From Jannaschia seosinensis (GTDB lineage Bacteria > Pseudomonadota > Alphaproteobacteria > Rhodobacterales > Rhodobacteraceae): a stretch of 64,000 bases of DNA. The translations under genes and the position numbers were made by a program. The stretch is taken from contig NZ_CYPR01000228.1 of NCBI RefSeq assembly GCF_001408515.1, forward strand, positions 1 through 64,000, read 5' to 3'. Of the stretch, positions 25,649 through 34,706 are shown piece by piece. How positions within the stretch are numbered: the stretch's first letter is position 1; the number at the start of each line of letters is the position of its first letter. The notes below the pieces were generated by a model. It saw only the letters and a list, made by a program, of their open reading frames with translations, did no database searches and was not told the DNA's origin.

Positions 25649-26155
25649 TCAGGTAATCACGAAGTCGATGATGAGAATGTCATTCACGGTGTCCGGCCCC
25701 GTCAGTAATTGGACCCGCCGCAAGAGTTGAGCCCGCAGCCGCAATAGCGCAGTTGGGTTCTCCAATTCTGCGACCGGAATGGCGCGGAGATAAGTCGCGA
25801 AGATATCAAGAATTCGCGGCTGTAATGCGGCGATCTTCGGGTCGGCGGTCTCGGTTTGAAGAAAAGCCCGGAAGCGCAGCTGCTTGATGCCGCTCGCATC
25901 TCCCACCGAGATCATCAGCGGGTCGAGTTCCAAGAATGTTGGCGGATCCGATTTTGCCACATGTGCATTAGGGACCGGAGCTTCTGCGGTATGCCCGGAA
26001 GGGAGTATCGAATCGAGCATTCCCGATCGCATGGCATAAAACCCGCCGCCTCCGAATGCACAGGCCAGCGCAAGAGTGAGGAGTAGCCAAAGCTTCTTTC
26101 CCTTCTTCGGCTCATCCTGTCCGGTTTCTTCCTGCTCTGCTTCCGGTTCGGCCAT
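25649..26155 (-). CDS. fliL: flagellar basal body-associated protein FliL
   Basis: FliL (168 residues) supports the stator ring. It has a short acidic cytoplasmic tail, one membrane helix at about 22-42, and a periplasmic stomatin-like domain with FLELDPLMISVGDASGIKQL and LRFRAFLQTE, ending in RAQLLRRVQLLTGPDTVNDI and LIIDFVIT. It is the first gene of the leftward block that runs through motA to flhB. It diverges from fliF across a gap that carries a CtrA-like site. Confidence 0.93.
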   Translation of the reverse strand: MAEPEAEQEETGQDEPKKGKKLWLLLTLALACAFGGGGFYAMRSGMLDSILPSGHTAEAPVPNAHVAKSDPPTFLELDPLMISVGDASGIKQLRFRAFLQTETADPKIAALQPRILDIFATYLRAIPVAELENPTALLRLRAQLLRRVQLLTGPDTVNDILIIDFVIT

Positions 26156-26199
26156 TTGGGCATCCTCGTCGTTTCGAGAATTGAGCTAACCCACGGGGA

Positions 26200-26214
26200 C
26201 TAACTTAATGTTAA
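26200..26214. promoter_or_regulatory. CtrA-like site between divergent fliL and fliF
   Basis: CTAA-CTTAATG-TTAA differs by one base from the CtrA consensus TTAA-N7-TTAA. It is 45 bases before fliL and 65 before fliF, so a single site could control both flagellar blocks. Confidence 0.5.
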
Positions 26215-26278
26215 CGGAAGTACGGAATTGTCCCCCTCGACGCCCAGAACGGGCCGGCCGATTTCGAGAGGGCATACG

Positions 26279-27931
26279 TTGGAGAATCTGACTGCATTTT
26301 GGAAGGCGCAGGACAAGCGCCGAGTTGCCGTCCTGGCTGTCGCGACGCTGGTCGCGATGCTTTCGGTGCTGTTCCTGACCCGGCTCGCCACGGCGCCTCG
26401 GATGGAGCTTCTCTTCGCGAATCTCGAACCCGCGACCGCAGCCGAGGTCGTCGCAAGTCTCGATGCACGCGGGACTTCCTACGAGGTCGTGGGCGGCGCC
26501 ATCTACGTGCCGGACGATGTGCGTGACGCGCTCCGGATGCAACTTGCAGGCGAAGGCCTGCCGCGGATGGACGGCGCCGGCTACGAGCTGCTCGATGGAT
26601 TGAGCGGCTTCGGAACGACCTCGCAGATGTTCGACGCCGCCTATTGGCGCGCCCGGGAGGGCGAGCTGACGCGGACGATTCTGTCGTCCCCCGGGGTTCG
26701 CCAGGCGCGCGTGCATCTTGCGACCGGCGATTCGTCGCCCTTCTCGCGCGATCGTTCGGCGACAGCGTCCGTGACGTTGCAGATGACGTCGGGCGCCGTC
26801 GGAACCTCCCTGGCGCGTGCCGTTCAGTCCCTTGTTGCCGGAGCCGTGCACAATCTTTCGACGGAGGATGTCACGGTCATCGATTCGGCAAGCGGGCGTG
26901 TCGTCGGTGGCACCGCGATCGACACCCAAGCCGAAGCCCGGAATTCCCGGATGGCCGAGATGCGCGCTTCGGTCGAGAATCTCCTCGCCGCGCGTGTCGG
27001 AGAAGGGCGCTATGTCGTGGAACTTGCCGTGGAAACCCGCCGTGACCGCGAGAAGATCACGGAGCGGCTTCTCGACCCCAAAAGCCGCGTCGTCGTCAGC
27101 ACCGACACCGAGGAGCGGACATCCTCCGACCGCGGAACCGACTCGAGCGTTACCGTCGCGAGCAATCTGCCGGAGGGCGATGCCGCAGGCGGGGGCGAAT
27201 CGCAGAGCAACCAAGCCGAAACCCGCGAACGGGTGAACTACGACTTCTCCGCCACGCAGCGCGAGATCGAGCGTGCTCCGGGTGCAATCGAGCGCGTCAC
27301 GGTCGCCGTCATGGTCGATGGCCTGCGTGCGGCCGGCGCCGACGGAGCGGATAGCTGGACACCCCGTTCCGCGGAGGAGCTTCAGACGCTGCGCGAACTG
27401 GTCGAGGCGGCGGTCGGCTTCCGGGCGGACCGCGGCGACGAAGTTACGGTCCGGAGCATGGAGTTCGACCTGCCCGCAGCGCCTGCCACCGGCCAAGGGC
27501 TTTCGCTTCCGTGGTTCAGCGGCGGGCAAATCGTGCAGATGGTGACAGCGCTTCTTCTCGCGCTCCTCGGCCTCGGGATCCTCGCCTTCGTCGTCCGCCC
27601 CGTCCTCGCGAATGTCCTTGCGCCGCAACTGCCGCCGCCGGCCGCCGAGCCGCCTGCCGAAGCGGGGTCGGGACTGGATGCGCCGCGCGAACTTCCTGCG
27701 CCGGGCGCTCTGCCGAACGATGGGTCGAGCAAGAACGGGCTGGATCTGTCCGACCTCTCCGCGCTGCCGGATTTGTCCAACCTCTCCGACCTGCCGGACC
27801 TGCCCGATGATCAAGGGGGCAACCACGAAGATCCTGTGGACCGCTTGCGCCAGCTGATCTCCGATCGCCGGGAGGAAACCGTTGAGGTGCTCCGGGGCTG
27901 GATGGATGACACACCGGAGGAAGTTCGATGA
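26279..27931 (+). CDS. fliF: flagellar MS-ring protein FliF
   Basis: MS-ring subunit, 550 residues. Membrane helices lie at about 17-36 and 424-444, flanking ring-building domains with LFANLEPATAAEVVASLDAR and GELTRTILSSPGVRQARVHL. The C-terminal helix PVDRLRQLISDRREETVEVL followed by RGWMDD is the segment that binds the N-terminal domain of FliG in other bacteria. I prefer the TTG at 26279 (GAGAGGG about 7 bases upstream, family-like N-terminus) over a TTG at 26228. The stop overlaps fliH. No fliG follows, unlike the Caulobacter order. Confidence 0.93.
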   Translation: MENLTAFWKAQDKRRVAVLAVATLVAMLSVLFLTRLATAPRMELLFANLEPATAAEVVASLDARGTSYEVVGGAIYVPDDVRDALRMQLAGEGLPRMDGAGYELLDGLSGFGTTSQMFDAAYWRAREGELTRTILSSPGVRQARVHLATGDSSPFSRDRSATASVTLQMTSGAVGTSLARAVQSLVAGAVHNLSTEDVTVIDSASGRVVGGTAIDTQAEARNSRMAEMRASVENLLAARVGEGRYVVELAVETRRDREKITERLLDPKSRVVVSTDTEERTSSDRGTDSSVTVASNLPEGDAAGGGESQSNQAETRERVNYDFSATQREIERAPGAIERVTVAVMVDGLRAAGADGADSWTPRSAEELQTLRELVEAAVGFRADRGDEVTVRSMEFDLPAAPATGQGLSLPWFSGGQIVQMVTALLLALLGLGILAFVVRPVLANVLAPQLPPPAAEPPAEAGSGLDAPRELPAPGALPNDGSSKNGLDLSDLSALPDLSNLSDLPDLPDDQGGNHEDPVDRLRQLISDRREETVEVLRGWMDDTPEEVR

Positions 27932-28617
27932 GAGCGCTTTCTCTGGAGGACTTCGGCGCGGACGATGTCACACCGCAAGTGACGGTTCCGGAAGTGAAGA
28001 CGGATGACCGGTTCGACGAGGGCTACAACGCCGGTCGCGATGAGGCGCTTGCAGGCATCGAGGCGGAGCAGAGCCGGATTTCGGAGAGTCTTGCCAAGGG
28101 GCTGAATGACGCGATCGCCGCACGGCGCGACGCTGTGGGGGGGACGATCGCCGCGTTGGAGCCGGCGCTGCGTGAGATTTTCGACAAGCTTTTGCCGCAT
28201 GCGGCAGAGAAGGCGTTCGTCGGCATTCTGGTAGATGAGCTTCGGGAACTGGCCCGGAGTGCCGCCGACCGCCTGTCGCTTCGGGTTGCTCCGGAAGAGA
28301 CGGCCGCAATCGGGAACCTGCTGAAGCGTACCGATCTCGGAGAGCTTCAGGTCGATGTCGTCGGCGAACCCACATTGTCGATGTCGCAGGCCCTGATCCG
28401 CTGGCCGGGCCAGGAACGCCGGATCGACCTCGAAGAGACGCTCGGGGCCCTGGATTCCGCGCTGGATGCCTTCCTGGCATCGGCGACCGGTGCCGATGCC
28501 GATTTCCGCCCCGGCGACTCGGTATCGGGGGCGCCTGAAGCGGACGACACATTCGAAATACCGGATTTGGAGAATCCCGATCCGAAAATGCATCAGAAAG
28601 AGGCAATCAATGGCTGA
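27928..28617 (+). CDS. fliH: flagellar export regulator FliH-like
   Basis: A 229-residue protein in the position of fliH (flbE in Caulobacter), between fliF and fliN. It has an N-terminal EGYNAGRDEALAGIEAEQSR helix, a long central helix and a C-terminal domain with LKRTDLGELQVDVVGEPTLS, as in FliH, the regulator and tether of FliI. It overlaps fliF by four bases and fliN by eight. Sequence similarity is modest, as is normal for FliH. Confidence 0.82.
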   Translation: MRALSLEDFGADDVTPQVTVPEVKTDDRFDEGYNAGRDEALAGIEAEQSRISESLAKGLNDAIAARRDAVGGTIAALEPALREIFDKLLPHAAEKAFVGILVDELRELARSAADRLSLRVAPEETAAIGNLLKRTDLGELQVDVVGEPTLSMSQALIRWPGQERRIDLEETLGALDSALDAFLASATGADADFRPGDSVSGAPEADDTFEIPDLENPDPKMHQKEAING

Positions 28618-28885
28618 TAATTCCGCCGACACGAATTCCGCTCTGTCCCGCGTACCTGTCGAGATCACGATCTCGGTGGGGCGCGCGCATCCGACGGTCT
28701 CGGAACTGCTCACGCTGAAGCGCGACGCGATCCTGCAACTCGACCGGAGCGTTTCCGACCCGGTGGAGCTCTATGCAGGCGACCGCCTCATCGCACGTGG
28801 CGAACTCGAGGAGATCGAGGGCGATACGTCCGGACGCCTCGCGGTGCGCTTGACCGAAGTTGCGGAAACGGACGACCGGGCGTGA
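28610..28885 (+). CDS. fliN: flagellar motor switch protein FliN
   Basis: C-ring protein of 91 residues with the SpoA domain: VPVEITISVGRAHPTVSELL, LKRDAILQLDRSVSDPVELY and GDRLIARGELEEIEG. It starts inside the end of fliH and its stop overlaps the fliP start (GTGA). Its C-ring partners FliM and FliG are not encoded as recognisable genes in this window. Confidence 0.94.
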   Translation: MADNSADTNSALSRVPVEITISVGRAHPTVSELLTLKRDAILQLDRSVSDPVELYAGDRLIARGELEEIEGDTSGRLAVRLTEVAETDDRA

Positions 28886-29598
28886 GACACCCGCTTGCGG
28901 CGGCGCTCCTTCTGGGGGTCCTCGTCGCGCTTCCGGGCGCGGCGATGGCGCAGGATATCGCGATCGATCTCGGCGGGGAAAACTCCCTGACGCTGCGAAC
29001 CGTGCAGATCATCGCGCTTCTCACGGTCCTCAGCCTCGCTCCGGGCATCGCCATCACGGTGACCTGCTTTCCGTTCATCGTGACGGTCCTGTCGATCCTC
29101 CGGCAGGCAATGGGTCTGCAGGCATCGCCGCCCAACATGCTGATCATCAGCCTGGCGATGTTCCTGACCTACTTTGTGATGGAGCCCGTCGCGACGGCCG
29201 CATGGGAGGCCGGAATCGGCCCCCTCACGCGTGGCGAAATGGAGGCCGGCACCGCGATTTCCGCGGCGATCGAGCCGTTCCGTGCGTTCATGGCCGCGCG
29301 CGTGGATCCCGACACCTTGGCGCATCTGCAGGATCTTCGGCCTGCGGCGGAAGCGGAGAATCTCTCGGTTCTCATCCCGTCGTTTCTTCTGTCCGAGATC
29401 AGCCGCGCCTTCCAGATCGGTTTTCTCGTCTTCATGCCGTTCCTGATCATCGACATGGTGACGGCCGCCGTCCTGATGTCGATGGGGATGATGATGGTCC
29501 CCCCCGCCATCGTGTCGCTTCCGTTCAAACTTGCCTTCTTCGTTGTCGTGGATGGCTGGACGCTCGTGTCTGGCGCCCTTGTGCGAAGCTATTTGTAG
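28882..29598 (+). CDS. fliP: flagellar export gate protein FliP
   Basis: Core export-gate membrane protein, 238 residues. A cleavable signal peptide (about 1-23) precedes the mature protein, followed by TVQIIALLTVLSLAPGIAIT, TCFPFIVTVLSILRQAMGLQ and the later LLSEISRAFQIGFLVFMPFL, all hallmarks of FliP. The GTG at 28882 overlaps the fliN stop and gives the signal peptide. Confidence 0.95.
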   Translation: MRHPLAAALLLGVLVALPGAAMAQDIAIDLGGENSLTLRTVQIIALLTVLSLAPGIAITVTCFPFIVTVLSILRQAMGLQASPPNMLIISLAMFLTYFVMEPVATAAWEAGIGPLTRGEMEAGTAISAAIEPFRAFMAARVDPDTLAHLQDLRPAAEAENLSVLIPSFLLSEISRAFQIGFLVFMPFLIIDMVTAAVLMSMGMMMVPPAIVSLPFKLAFFVVVDGWTLVSGALVRSYL

Positions 29599-29610
29599 AA
29601 AGGTGCCCCC

Positions 29611-30507
29611 ATGACCTATCAGGACCACGCAGGAAATCAGGCGCGCCACGGCGCACAACCGCCGCTTCGGAGAGACGTGACGAATGCGGAAAAGGCACGT
29701 GCGCTGATCGCCCTGCTCGGAGACTCCTCGGACGGCACGAGGGCGTCCGACATACCGCCCGAGCGGCTGCGTGCCTGGGCGCGCGATCTGGTGCAGGCTG
29801 TCGAATCGCGCCGACCGGCAGCCACCGAGCGGGTTCGTGCGGCGCTCGAGCCGCTTTTGCTGACCCCGCAGATGACCGGCGCGAAGCCGGAGGACGAGGA
29901 GGCTTCCTCCGTCGCGCCGGCGGATAAGGCGACGCAGGAGGTGCCGCGCCTTTTCTCACGTCCGGCGCCCGCGCTTTCATCCGATCCGGAGACGCGCAAC
30001 GTGCTTTGTGAAGCACTGGAGATCGTCAATCCGCGACACCGGCCCCGGCCGGAAATCGTGCTCCTGCCGGAGAAGGATGCCGCTTCGACCGCGGCACCGC
30101 GTGGCGACACGGACAAGGGCCAAGCGCGTTCTGCTGCGGCCGGTGCCGCCGGAGGCACGGCGGAGGTGCGGGCCAAAGGCGAGCCGCACAACCGGCCCGA
30201 AAACGCGGCGGGATCGGCCCGGCTTCACCCGGATGCCGCGCATGATCCGGCGCCGGCATCCAAGCCAGCGCCGGCGCGATCACCGCGTCGGTTGACACCC
30301 GCACAAGCGCGGACGCGGGCCCTTATCCGCGCCAATGTGGATCAGGACCACATGATGCGCGAACATCCGGCCGTGATCGCGGTCGCGCTTCTGGGACGCT
30401 CCTCGATGGACCAGGCGCAGGCCCTGCGCACGATGCAGGGCCGGCAGGTCCGGGCGGTTCACCGCATCCTTCGGGATCTCGATGAGCCGGAGGCGATCAG
30501 CGCGTGA
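29611..30507 (+). CDS. unknown flagellar-region protein with FliG-like helical motifs
   Basis: A 298-residue cytoplasmic protein with no assigned family. Residues about 25-85 (NAEKARALIALLGD, PPERLRAWARDLV) recall the N-terminal domain of FliG. A proline- and alanine-rich linker of about 140 residues follows. The end, about 245-292, has REHPAVIAVALLGRSSMDQA and GRQVRAVHRILRDLD, which recalls the HPQ-type armadillo motif of FliG or MgtE-N. There is no C-terminal FliG motor domain. It follows fliP after 12 bases and ends the cluster, its last bases overlapping ettA from the other side. The FliG resemblance is my reading by eye. Confidence 0.65.
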   Translation: MTYQDHAGNQARHGAQPPLRRDVTNAEKARALIALLGDSSDGTRASDIPPERLRAWARDLVQAVESRRPAATERVRAALEPLLLTPQMTGAKPEDEEASSVAPADKATQEVPRLFSRPAPALSSDPETRNVLCEALEIVNPRHRPRPEIVLLPEKDAASTAAPRGDTDKGQARSAAAGAAGGTAEVRAKGEPHNRPENAAGSARLHPDAAHDPAPASKPAPARSPRRLTPAQARTRALIRANVDQDHMMREHPAVIAVALLGRSSMDQAQALRTMQGRQVRAVHRILRDLDEPEAISA

Positions 30508-32152
30508 ATTTCTTGTACTTCACCCGGGTCGGCTCCAGCGCATCGGGGCCGAGGCGGCGCATCTTGTCCTCCTCGTAGGCCTCGAAGTTGCCCTCGAACC
30601 ATTCGACATGCGCCTCGCCCTCGAAGGCGAGGATATGCGTGCAGAGCCGGTCGAGGAAGAAGCGGTCGTGGGAGATCACGACCGCGCAACCCGCGAAATC
30701 CGCGATGGCGTCTTCCAGCGCGCGCAGCGTCTCGACGTCGAGATCGTTCGTCGGCTCGTCGAGCAGCAGGACGTTGCCGCCCTCCTTCAGCAGCCGGGCC
30801 ATGTGCACCCGGTTGCGTTCACCGCCCGACAACAGGCCCACCTTCTTCTGTTGGTCACCGCCCTTGAAGTTGAACGATCCGCAATAGGCCCGCGAATTCA
30901 CCTCGGCATCGCCCAGCTTGATGAGTTCCGCGCCGCCCGAAATCGCCTCCCAGACCGTTTCGTCGGCGTTCAGGTCGTCGCGCGACTGATCGACATAGGA
31001 CAGCTTGACCGTATCGCCGTATTCCACCGTCCCGTCATCCGGCTGTTCCTGGCCGGTCAGCATGCGGAACAGGGTGGATTTGCCGGCGCCGTTGGGCCCG
31101 ATCACGCCAACGATTCCGCCGGGCGGCAGGGCGAAGGAGAGGTCCTCCACCAGCAGGCGGTCTCCGTAGGCTTTCCGCAGCCCCTCGACCTCGATCACCT
31201 TGCTGCCCAGACGCGGACCGTTCGGGATGACGATCTGGGCGCGGCCGACACGCTCGCGCTCGGACTGGTTCGCCATCTCCTCGTAGGCGTTGATGCGGGC
31301 CTTGGACTTGGCCTGCCGGGCCTTGGCGCCGGCGCGGATCCATTCCAGCTCCCGCTCCAGCGTCTTCTGGCGGGACTTGTCCTCCTTGGCCTCGCGGGCG
31401 ACGCGGACGGCCTTCTGCTCCAGCCATGCCGAATAATTGCCCTCGTAGGGAATGCCGCGCCCACGGTCGAGCTCGAGGATCCAGCCCGTGATGTCGTCGA
31501 GGAAGTAGCGGTCGTGGGTCACGATGAGGATCGTGCCCTTGTAGTCGATCAGGTGTCGTTGCAGCCACGCGATCGTCTCGGCGTCGAGGTGGTTCGTCGG
31601 CTCGTCGAGCAGCAGCATGTCCGGCGCCTCGAGCAGCAGCTTGCACAAGGCCACGCGGCGCCGTTCGCCGCCCGACAGGTTGGCCGGGTTGGCATCGTCC
31701 GGCGGGCAGCGCAGCGCCTCCATCGCGATGTCGATCTGCGCATCGAGATCCCACAGGCCCTGGCTGTCGATCTCGTCCTGAAGCTGCGCCATCTCGTCGG
31801 CGGTCTCGTCGGAATAGTTCATCGCCAGCTCGTTGAAGCGGTCGAGCTTGGCCTTCTTCTCCGCGACGCCCAGCATCACGTTTTCGCGCACGCTCAGGCT
31901 CTCGTCGAGATGCGGCTCCTGCGGGAGGTAGCCGACCTTGGCGCCCTCGGCGGCCCACGCCTCGCCGGAGAAATCCTTGTCCTGCCCCGCCATGATCCGC
32001 ATCAGCGTCGATTTGCCGGTGCCGTTCACGCCGACGACGCCGATCTTCACGCCCGGCAGGAAGCTCAGGCGGATGTTCTCGAACACCTTCTTGCCGCCGG
32101 GATATGTCTTGGACACGCCATCCATGTGATAGACGTACTGGTAGCTCGCCAT
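30497..32152 (-). CDS. ettA: energy-dependent translational throttle protein EttA (ABC-F)
   Basis: A soluble ABC-F ATPase that binds the ribosomal E site and gates translation according to energy state. It has 551 residues, near the 555 of E. coli. The first ABC domain has Walker [10 protein letters not shown] near 42-50 and signature [11 protein letters not shown]. The second has GPNGAGKST and [14 protein letters not shown]. The arm and linker regions fit EttA and not UUP. I use the ATG at 32152 ([20 protein letters not shown]). Its stop overlaps the end of the flagellar cluster by 11 bases. Confidence 0.96.
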   Translation of the reverse strand: MASYQYVYHMDGVSKTYPGGKKVFENIRLSFLPGVKIGVVGVNGTGKSTLMRIMAGQDKDFSGEAWAAEGAKVGYLPQEPHLDESLSVRENVMLGVAEKKAKLDRFNELAMNYSDETADEMAQLQDEIDSQGLWDLDAQIDIAMEALRCPPDDANPANLSGGERRRVALCKLLLEAPDMLLLDEPTNHLDAETIAWLQRHLIDYKGTILIVTHDRYFLDDITGWILELDRGRGIPYEGNYSAWLEQKAVRVAREAKEDKSRQKTLERELEWIRAGAKARQAKSKARINAYEEMANQSERERVGRAQIVIPNGPRLGSKVIEVEGLRKAYGDRLLVEDLSFALPPGGIVGVIGPNGAGKSTLFRMLTGQEQPDDGTVEYGDTVKLSYVDQSRDDLNADETVWEAISGGAELIKLGDAEVNSRAYCGSFNFKGGDQQKKVGLLSGGERNRVHMARLLKEGGNVLLLDEPTNDLDVETLRALEDAIADFAGCAVVISHDRFFLDRLCTHILAFEGEAHVEWFEGNFEAYEEDKMRRLGPDALEPTRVKYKKFTR

Positions 32153-32265
32153 GGTCGGGATCCTCCGGTGGGGGGCGGGTCGTATCGGCGGCCGTCTATC
32201 GCGCGGCGGGGGCGGGGGCAATCGGGCCTTGCCCGCAAAGGCATGGCGCGCGAAAGCACGGGACC

Positions 32266-32874
32266 ATGCGCGCGGGCCTGCCATATGCGCGACCGGGACA
32301 GGTCGTGGGACTTCTGGGCGGATCGTTCGATCCGGCTCATGCCGGACATGTGCACATCACGCGCGAGGCGCTCAAGCGGCTCGGGCTCGACCGCGTCTGG
32401 TGGCTGGTGAGCCCGGGCAATCCCCTCAAGGTGCGCGGCCCCGCCCCGCTGGCCCGCCGGATGGCGCATGCGCGGGCCGTGATGCGGCATCCGAGGGTCG
32501 ATGTGACGGATCTGGAGGCGCGGCTCGGCACGCGCCACACGGCACGGACCATTGCCGTCATGCAGGAACGCTGGCCCGGTGTGCGGTTCGTCTGGCTGAT
32601 GGGGGCCGACAATCTCGCGCAGTTCCACATGTGGGAGGACTGGCGCGAGATCTTCGCACGTGTTCCGATCGCCGTGCTGGCGCGTCCGGGGCAGCGTCTG
32701 CGCGCGCGCACCGCACCGGCGGCGGCGATCTATCGGCGTTTCCGCCTGCCCGCATCGGCGGCCGGTGGGATCGGATACCGAAAGCCGCCGGCCTGGATTT
32801 ATCTCAACATTCCGATGAATGCCGCGTCCTCGTCCGAAATCCGCGCCGGGGGCGGCTGGGATCAGCCCTCGTAG
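32266..32874 (+). CDS. nadD: nicotinate-nucleotide adenylyltransferase
   Basis: Makes deamido-NAD from nicotinate mononucleotide and ATP. It is 202 residues long. The nucleotidyltransferase motif [11 protein letters not shown] is at 18-28, followed by [30 protein letters not shown], and a C-terminal SSEIRA corresponding to the ISSTEIR motif. The ATG at 32266 fits the family start. Its last 13 bases overlap the end of the TRAP permease gene on the other strand. Confidence 0.94.
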   Translation: MRAGLPYARPGQVVGLLGGSFDPAHAGHVHITREALKRLGLDRVWWLVSPGNPLKVRGPAPLARRMAHARAVMRHPRVDVTDLEARLGTRHTARTIAVMQERWPGVRFVWLMGADNLAQFHMWEDWREIFARVPIAVLARPGQRLRARTAPAAAIYRRFRLPASAAGGIGYRKPPAWIYLNIPMNAASSSEIRAGGGWDQPS

Positions 32875-34157
32875 CCAAAGGCCCGCGGCAGGGCGAGGAC
32901 GAGCCCCGGAACGAGGATCAGGGTCAGCAGCGCGCCGAGCAGCACGATGAGGAAGGGCCAGATCTCGCGGATGATCTCGTCCAGCGGGATCCGCGTCGTC
33001 GCGTTGATGACGAAAAGCAGGATCCCGTAGGGCGGCGTGATCAATCCGATCATGCAGTTGATGATCGCGACCACGCCGAAATGCACGAGGTCGATGCCCA
33101 GTTCCCGGCAGGTCGGCAGAAACAGCGGGATGACCACGAGAATGATTGTCGTCGCATCCAGTACGCACCCGAGCAGCAAGAGCAGCACGTTGATCCCGAG
33201 AAGGAAGACGAGCGGGTGAATGTCGAGGCCGACCAACGCATCGGCCATCACGGCGGGGATGTTCTCGGAGGCGACGACGTAGTTGAGGATCAGCGCCCCG
33301 CCGATGACGAGGCCCACGGCCGCGGAGGACCGCGCGCTCTCGACCAGGATGCGGTAGAGGGCCATCGGCGATAGCGCGCGATAGAACAGCGCGGCGAGCA
33401 GCAGCGCATAGGCCGCCGCGACGGCCGCCGCCTCGGTTGGGGTGGTGACGCCGCCATAGATACCCCACAGCAGGATCGCGGGCATCAGCAGGGCCGGAAA
33501 GGCGCGGGCCGTGTGGCGCGGCAATTCCGACAGCGGAACCGGCGGCTCCAGCGCGAACAATCGGCGCCGTGCCAGAAACCAGTTCATCGCCATCAGCACC
33601 GCCCCCATCACCAGGCCGGGTACGATGCCGCCGAGAAACAGGAACCCGATCGAGCTGTTGGAGACGAGCGCGTAGAGCACCATCGGGATCGAAGGCGGGA
33701 TGATCGGCCCGATCGTGGCCGAGGCCGCCGTGATCGCCGCCGCATAGCCGCGCGGGTAGTGGCCGGAACCGGTCATCATGCCGATGATGATCTTTCCGAT
33801 CCCCGCCGCATCGGCCACGGCCGATCCCGACATCCCCGAGAAGATCAGCGAGGCGACGACGTTGACATGCCCGAGACCGCCCCGGAATCGCCCGACCAGC
33901 GCCACGCAGAAGGCGAGCAGGCGGTCGGAGATCGTCCCCGCGTTCATGACCCCGGCCGCGACGATGAACAGCGGCACGGCAAGCAGGATGAAGCTGTTGT
34001 AGAGCCCGTCCATCAGGACCTTGCCCGCCACGCCAATGCTCTGCCCGCCCGCGGCGAGATAGACGAGAGAGGCCACGAGGATGGCATAGGCGATCGGCGT
34101 CCCGATCCCGGCCAGCGCCAGCAGCGTGCCGATGCACAGCAGGAACTCGACGCTCAT
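32862..34157 (-). CDS. TRAP transporter large permease (DctM type)
   Basis: The 12-helix subunit of a tripartite ATP-independent periplasmic transporter (431 residues), which imports an organic acid with sodium. Family blocks are visible: [40 protein letters not shown], and [20 protein letters not shown], with [15 protein letters not shown] later. It overlaps the small permease by four bases. It is the last gene of the operon with the DapA-like enzyme and GntR regulator. Confidence 0.95.
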   Translation of the reverse strand: MSVEFLLCIGTLLALAGIGTPIAYAILVASLVYLAAGGQSIGVAGKVLMDGLYNSFILLAVPLFIVAAGVMNAGTISDRLLAFCVALVGRFRGGLGHVNVVASLIFSGMSGSAVADAAGIGKIIIGMMTGSGHYPRGYAAAITAASATIGPIIPPSIPMVLYALVSNSSIGFLFLGGIVPGLVMGAVLMAMNWFLARRRLFALEPPVPLSELPRHTARAFPALLMPAILLWGIYGGVTTPTEAAAVAAAYALLLAALFYRALSPMALYRILVESARSSAAVGLVIGGALILNYVVASENIPAVMADALVGLDIHPLVFLLGINVLLLLLGCVLDATTIILVVIPLFLPTCRELGIDLVHFGVVAIINCMIGLITPPYGILLFVINATTRIPLDEIIREIWPFLIVLLGALLTLILVPGLVLALPRAFGYEG

Positions 34158-34675
34158 GCCCGGCCCCGCGCCGCCTGCCATGCCCGCCAGAGATAGCGGC
34201 ACGGCACGGCGATCAGGAACAGCGCATAGATCGAGTAGACGTCGCGCATCCGGATCCAGTCGCCGAAGAGCGACGACAGGGTCGCCGTCTTCTTCAGACG
34301 CAGGATCGTGAAGCGGTCCCAGGTGGGCGCGAGCGCGAGGATCAGGCCGACCGCGATCGAAAGGCTGCCCACGACGATGAACGCGCGGCGCAGACGCGGC
34401 GGCACGGCTTCGCGCAGGATGTCGAAGGTCACATGGTCGTCCTCGCGCACGACGAAGGCCCCGCCCCAGAACACGATCCAGACCCAAAGCGCGAGGCAGA
34501 ATTCCAGCGTCCAGCCGTAACGGACCGGATCGAGCAGGGGCACCGCCTCGGCCAGCCATGTCAGCCGCCCGGTATACCGCACGAGGATCTGCAGCAGGAA
34601 CGTGCCGAACATGGCCGCCATCATCACGGCGGCCACGGCCTCGGCGGCGCGGCGGAGAAACATCAGGACCGGCAT
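34154..34675 (-). CDS. TRAP transporter small permease (DctQ type)
   Basis: The four-helix subunit of the transporter, 173 residues. Helices lie at about 12-32, 53-73, 92-112 and 138-158. The family block LEFCLALWVWIVFWGGAFVV is visible, with REDDHVTFDI after it. I use the ATG at 34675 (MPVLMFLRRAAEAVAAVMMA); an upstream frame extension is not family-like. It lies 31 bases after the substrate-binding protein gene. Confidence 0.92.
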   Translation of the reverse strand: MPVLMFLRRAAEAVAAVMMAAMFGTFLLQILVRYTGRLTWLAEAVPLLDPVRYGWTLEFCLALWVWIVFWGGAFVVREDDHVTFDILREAVPPRLRRAFIVVGSLSIAVGLILALAPTWDRFTILRLKKTATLSSLFGDWIRMRDVYSIYALFLIAVPCRYLWRAWQAARGRA

Positions 34676-34706
34676 GGCGTCATGGGGGGGCAGCCCCCCG
34701 TCAGGA

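Noticed and set aside
30482-32410. Plus-strand frame opposite ettA
   Set aside because: It is antisense to an intact ABC-F protein with both ATP sites.
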